Shown here: piece after piece, positions 6,397 to 8,954 of the stretch
Layout of the letters: every line of letters begins with the position of its first letter
How positions within the stretch are numbered: position 1 is the stretch's first letter
Assembly (NCBI GenBank): GCA_913061425.1
Contig: CAJXUO010000028.1
Span: 1 to 8,954 of the forward strand
From: an uncultured Lutibacter sp.
GTDB taxonomy: Bacteria; Bacteroidota; Bacteroidia; Flavobacteriales; Flavobacteriaceae
DNA length: 8,954 nt
Direction: 5' to 3'
The notes under the pieces: generated by a model
Told to the model about the DNA's origin: nothing
Databases searched by the model: none
Seen by the model: the letters and a program-made list of their open reading frames with translations, nothing else
Made by a program: the position numbers and the translations under genes

Positions 6397-8833
6397 ACTT
6401 TGATCGTTTTACTTCATGCATCATGTTGTAAGCTACTTCAAAAATATCGTTCTCATTTGGTTTAGAGTAATAATCACCATCCGTTCCGTAAGCAGGTCTA
6501 TGAGCTTTAGAGGCTAATGTTATTGGCTTACTGTCAAGATATTGATAACCATTTTGATTTTCAATTATTTCTTGTAAGATGTATGCGGATCCTCCACCAG
6601 GAACATCTTCATCTATAATTAATAATCTATTTGTTTTTTGAAGACTTTTTACAATGTCATGATTGATATCAAAAGGTAATAAACTTTGAACGTCAATGAT
6701 TTCAACATCAATATCAACTTGCAATAATTCTTTTGCTACTTCTTGGACTATTCTAAGCGTAGAACCATATGATACAATAGTTATATCACGACCTTCTTTA
6801 ACAGTTTCAACAACTCCAATTGGTGTTGTAAATTCTCCTAAATTCATAGGTAATTCTTCTTTTAAACGATACCCATTTAAGCATTCGATAACAAGTGCTG
6901 GTTCATTTGCTTGTAGTAATGTATTATAAAAACCTGCTGCTTTTGTCATGTTTCTAGGAACTAATATATACATTCCTCTTAAGGCTCCTAAAAGCATTCC
7001 CATAGGTGATCCTGAATGCCAAATACCTTCTAATCTATGACCACGAGTTCTAACAATAACTGGTGCAATTTGTTTCCCTATAGTTCTATATCTTAATGTG
7101 GCAATATCATCACTCATTATTTGAATCGCATAGATTAAATAATCTAAATATTGAATTTCTACAATAGGTCGTAAACCTCTCATAGCCATTCCAATTCCTT
7201 GACCCATTATACTCGCTTCGCGAATTCCTGTATCAGAAACTCTGATGTTCCCAAACTTCTCTTGCATTCCTTCTAAACCTTGGTTCACATCACCAATAAA
7301 TCCAACATCTTCACCAAAAGTCAATACTTCTGGATACTTATTGAAAATTGTTTCAAAATTATCTCTTAAAATAACACGCGCATCTACAGAGTTTGATTCA
7401 TTAGAATATTGAGGAAGGATTTCTTTAATATTGGTAGCTGAATCTTCAGAATCATCATATAAATCTGAACTGTATTTTTTTTGATTAGTTTTCATTGAAG
7501 TTGATAACCATTCAATAAATTTTGTTTTAGATTCAGAAGTATCTCTAGATAAATACGGAAGTGCTTTTCTGGCTAAAGTGTAAAGTTCTTTTCTAGAAGG
7601 TTCGTTTAATGATTTTAAATCATTAACTATTTTAGTGATAAAGTTTTTATTAGGGCTGGTTAAAGCAGCTTTTTCAATATAGCTTACTCCTGCAATTAAT
7701 TCTTCTTTTATAGGATTGGTAAATGCAGTCCAAGCATCTCTTTTTGCTTTATTAACTTCTTTTTTTATTTCTTTTTCAATACTTATTAATTCCTCTTCAT
7801 TTTTAACAAAGCGAAGCGTTTCACCATTATTGTCTAATTCGAAGTCTAAAATCCATTCACGCATTTTGACATTACAGTCATATTCTCTTTCCCATTTTAA
7901 ACGTTCTTCAGTCTTATAGCGTTCATGAGATCCAGAAGTAGAATGGCCTTGTGGTTGTGTTAATTGAGTTACATGAATTATTGCAGGAATGTGTTCGTTT
8001 CTTACCAATTTAGACACTTTGTTGTAGGTGTCAATCAATTGTACGTAGTCCCAACCATGTACAGTAACAATCTCATAACCAGCACTTTTTTTATCGCGTT
8101 TAAAGCCTTTTAATACTTCCGATATACTTTCTTTTGTAGTGTGATCTTTTGCGTGTACAGAGATTCCATATTCATCATCCCAAATACTAACCAACATTGG
8201 TACTTGTAAAACTCCTGCAGCATTTATAGTTTCATAAAATAACCCTTCACTAGTACTTGCGTTTCCAATTGTTCCCCAAGCAATTTCATTTCCTTTATTT
8301 GAAAAGTTTTTACTGTGTTTTTGAACAACATCTAAATTTCTATATACTTTAGAGGCTTGTGCTAAACCTAATAATCGAGGCATTTGAGATGCTGTAGAAG
8401 AAATATCTGAAGAAGTGTTATATTGTTTAGTTAAGTTTTTCCATGATCCATCTTCATTAATACTATGAGTAGCAAAATGGCCTCCCATTTGGCGTCCACC
8501 AGAATAAGGTTCAACTTTAATATCAGGATGTGCATATAAACCAGCAAAAAACTCACTAGGACTTAATAAATCCAAAGCCATCATAAAAGTTTGATCTCTA
8601 TAATATCCTGAACGGAAATCACCATTTTTAAAAGCTTTTGCCATAGCTAATTGAGGCAATTCTTTTCCGTCACCAAAAATTCCGAACTTGGCTTTTCCAG
8701 TCAATACTTCACGACGACCAAGTAAACTACATTCTCTACTTGTTACAGCAATTTTGTAATCGTTTAAAATTTCAGTTTTAAACTCTTCAAAAGAAAGTTG
8801 TTTTGTATTTTTAGAAGTTGTTTCAGAAATCAT
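6380..8833 (-). CDS. Fused alpha/beta 2-oxo acid dehydrogenase E1 component (thiamine-diphosphate dependent, probably branched-chain)
   Basis: This 817-residue protein joins both E1 subunits of a 2-oxo acid dehydrogenase complex, which decarboxylates a 2-oxo acid and acylates the lipoyl group of E2. The alpha half (about 1-310) has SGGRQMGGHF at 111-120, the thiamine-diphosphate site GNASTSEG at 190-197 with WDDEYGIS at 218-225, and the active-site loop QGHSTSGS at 295-302. A charged, mostly helical linker of about 170 residues follows. The beta half (about 485-817) has FGEDVGFIGDV at 506-516, RVSDTGIREA at 531-540 with the cofactor-activating E539, GLRPIVEIQYLDY at 553-565, HSGSP at 606-610, and SYGSTLRIVQE at 688-698. 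ATG 8833 is chosen over TTG 8857, which lies in a -7 box. No E2 or E3 gene is adjacent. Substrate is uncertain; related fused proteins are usually labelled 2-oxoisovalerate dehydrogenase. Confidence 0.93.
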   Translation of the reverse strand: MISETTSKNTKQLSFEEFKTEILNDYKIAVTSRECSLLGRREVLTGKAKFGIFGDGKELPQLAMAKAFKNGDFRSGYYRDQTFMMALDLLSPSEFFAGLYAHPDIKVEPYSGGRQMGGHFATHSINEDGSWKNLTKQYNTSSDISSTASQMPRLLGLAQASKVYRNLDVVQKHSKNFSNKGNEIAWGTIGNASTSEGLFYETINAAGVLQVPMLVSIWDDEYGISVHAKDHTTKESISEVLKGFKRDKKSAGYEIVTVHGWDYVQLIDTYNKVSKLVRNEHIPAIIHVTQLTQPQGHSTSGSHERYKTEERLKWEREYDCNVKMREWILDFELDNNGETLRFVKNEEELISIEKEIKKEVNKAKRDAWTAFTNPIKEELIAGVSYIEKAALTSPNKNFITKIVNDLKSLNEPSRKELYTLARKALPYLSRDTSESKTKFIEWLSTSMKTNQKKYSSDLYDDSEDSATNIKEILPQYSNESNSVDARVILRDNFETIFNKYPEVLTFGEDVGFIGDVNQGLEGMQEKFGNIRVSDTGIREASIMGQGIGMAMRGLRPIVEIQYLDYLIYAIQIMSDDIATLRYRTIGKQIAPVIVRTRGHRLEGIWHSGSPMGMLLGALRGMYILVPRNMTKAAGFYNTLLQANEPALVIECLNGYRLKEELPMNLGEFTTPIGVVETVKEGRDITIVSYGSTLRIVQEVAKELLQVDIDVEIIDVQSLLPFDINHDIVKSLQKTNRLLIIDEDVPGGGSAYILQEIIENQNGYQYLDSKPITLASKAHRPAYGTDGDYYSKPNENDIFEVAYNMMHEVKRSKYPKLG

Positions 8834-8854
8834 ATCTTGTTTTTTACACTTCCG

Positions 8855-8884
8855 CAAATTTAATATTTTACAACGAAATATAAA
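8855..8884 (-). promoter_or_regulatory. Promoter of the fused E1 gene
   Basis: On the minus strand TTTA (8884-8881), an 18-nt spacer and TAAATTTG (8862-8855) match the Bacteroidota promoter pattern, with a perfect -7 box and one mismatch at -33. The box ends exactly 21 nt before the ATG at 8833, the same distance as the perfect box in front of pepD. The likely transcript start, about 5-7 nt below the box, excludes the in-frame TTG at 8857 as a start codon. Confidence 0.6.
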
Positions 8885-8908
8885 AATTTTTACATAAAAT
8901 TATAGTAT

Positions 8909-8954
8909 CTGTCTCTTATACACATCTCCGAGCCCACGAGACCTCTCTACATCT
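8909..8954. other. Illumina Nextera adapter read-through (artefact, not genomic)
   Basis: The window ends with synthetic library sequence. CTGTCTCTTATACACATCT (8909-8927) is the reverse complement of the 19-bp Tn5 mosaic end. CCGAGCCCACGAGAC (8928-8942) is the Nextera i7-side adapter. CTCTCTAC (8943-8950) matches, from memory, the Nextera i7 index N707, and ATCT (8951-8954) begins the P7 side. The order is exactly that of a read running through a short insert. It should be trimmed, and the genomic sequence taken to end at about 8908. The GC-rich composition of 8928-8942 contrasts with the AT-rich flank. Confidence 0.98.

Noticed and set aside
1..8908. Defence system, CRISPR array, prophage or other mobile cluster
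   Set aside because: All genes fall into housekeeping or metabolic families with uniform AT-rich composition. No direct-repeat array, integrase, transposase, tRNA or attachment site was seen.
8909..8927. Tn5/IS50 mosaic end suggesting a transposon boundary
   Set aside because: The 19-bp end is followed directly by Nextera adapter, an index and P7 bases, not by transposase or IS50 sequence. It is a library artefact.

Overview
This window is AT-rich DNA that looks chromosomal and comes from a member of the Bacteroidota, most likely the Flavobacteriaceae. The grounds are very low GC, weak Shine-Dalgarno sequences, -7 boxes of the Bacteroidota type (TAnnTTTG) just upstream of several genes, and gene families typical of that group: a DUF2851 protein, a fused alpha/beta 2-oxo acid dehydrogenase E1, a TIGR01777 epimerase and an M20 dipeptidase. 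I see no mobile element, CRISPR array, tRNA or rRNA. No intergenic gap exceeds about 112 bp.

Layout, left to right. At 1-314 (minus) is the N-terminal part of the chromosome-partition ATPase ParA, cut by the window edge. At 390-1301 (minus) is a TIGR01777 NAD-dependent epimerase-like protein. It starts 2 nt after the stop of the aminoacyl-histidine dipeptidase PepD (1304-2755, minus), so the two are very likely co-transcribed. At 2805-3437 (minus) is an NfsB-like nitroreductase. At 3550-4821 (plus) is a DUF2851 protein, the only plus-strand gene; it diverges from the nitroreductase and converges on the next gene. At 4818-6311 (minus) is a secreted S10 serine carboxypeptidase-like enzyme. At 6380-8833 (minus) is a full-length fused E1 alpha/beta 2-oxo acid dehydrogenase, probably of the branched-chain type.

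The genes do not form one pathway. They are a mixture of housekeeping and catabolic functions: partitioning, dipeptide hydrolysis, extracytoplasmic peptide hydrolysis, 2-oxo acid oxidation and flavin reductase activity. PepD, the S10 peptidase and a branched-chain-type E1 would fit peptide and amino-acid utilisation, but that link is inference.

The last 46 bases (8909-8954) are not biological. They are Illumina Nextera read-through: the transposase mosaic end, the i7-side adapter, an 8-base index and the first bases of the P7 side. The natural sequence ends at about 8908.

I found no convincing undescribed multi-gene system. The points most worth a second look are: a PD-(D/E)XK-nuclease-like motif pattern plus four cysteines in the DUF2851 protein; a reciprocal Asp/Asn exchange in the thiamine-diphosphate/metal site of the E1 alpha half; and a perfect 10-bp hairpin inside the DUF2851 coding region that looks like the terminator of the opposing peptidase gene.
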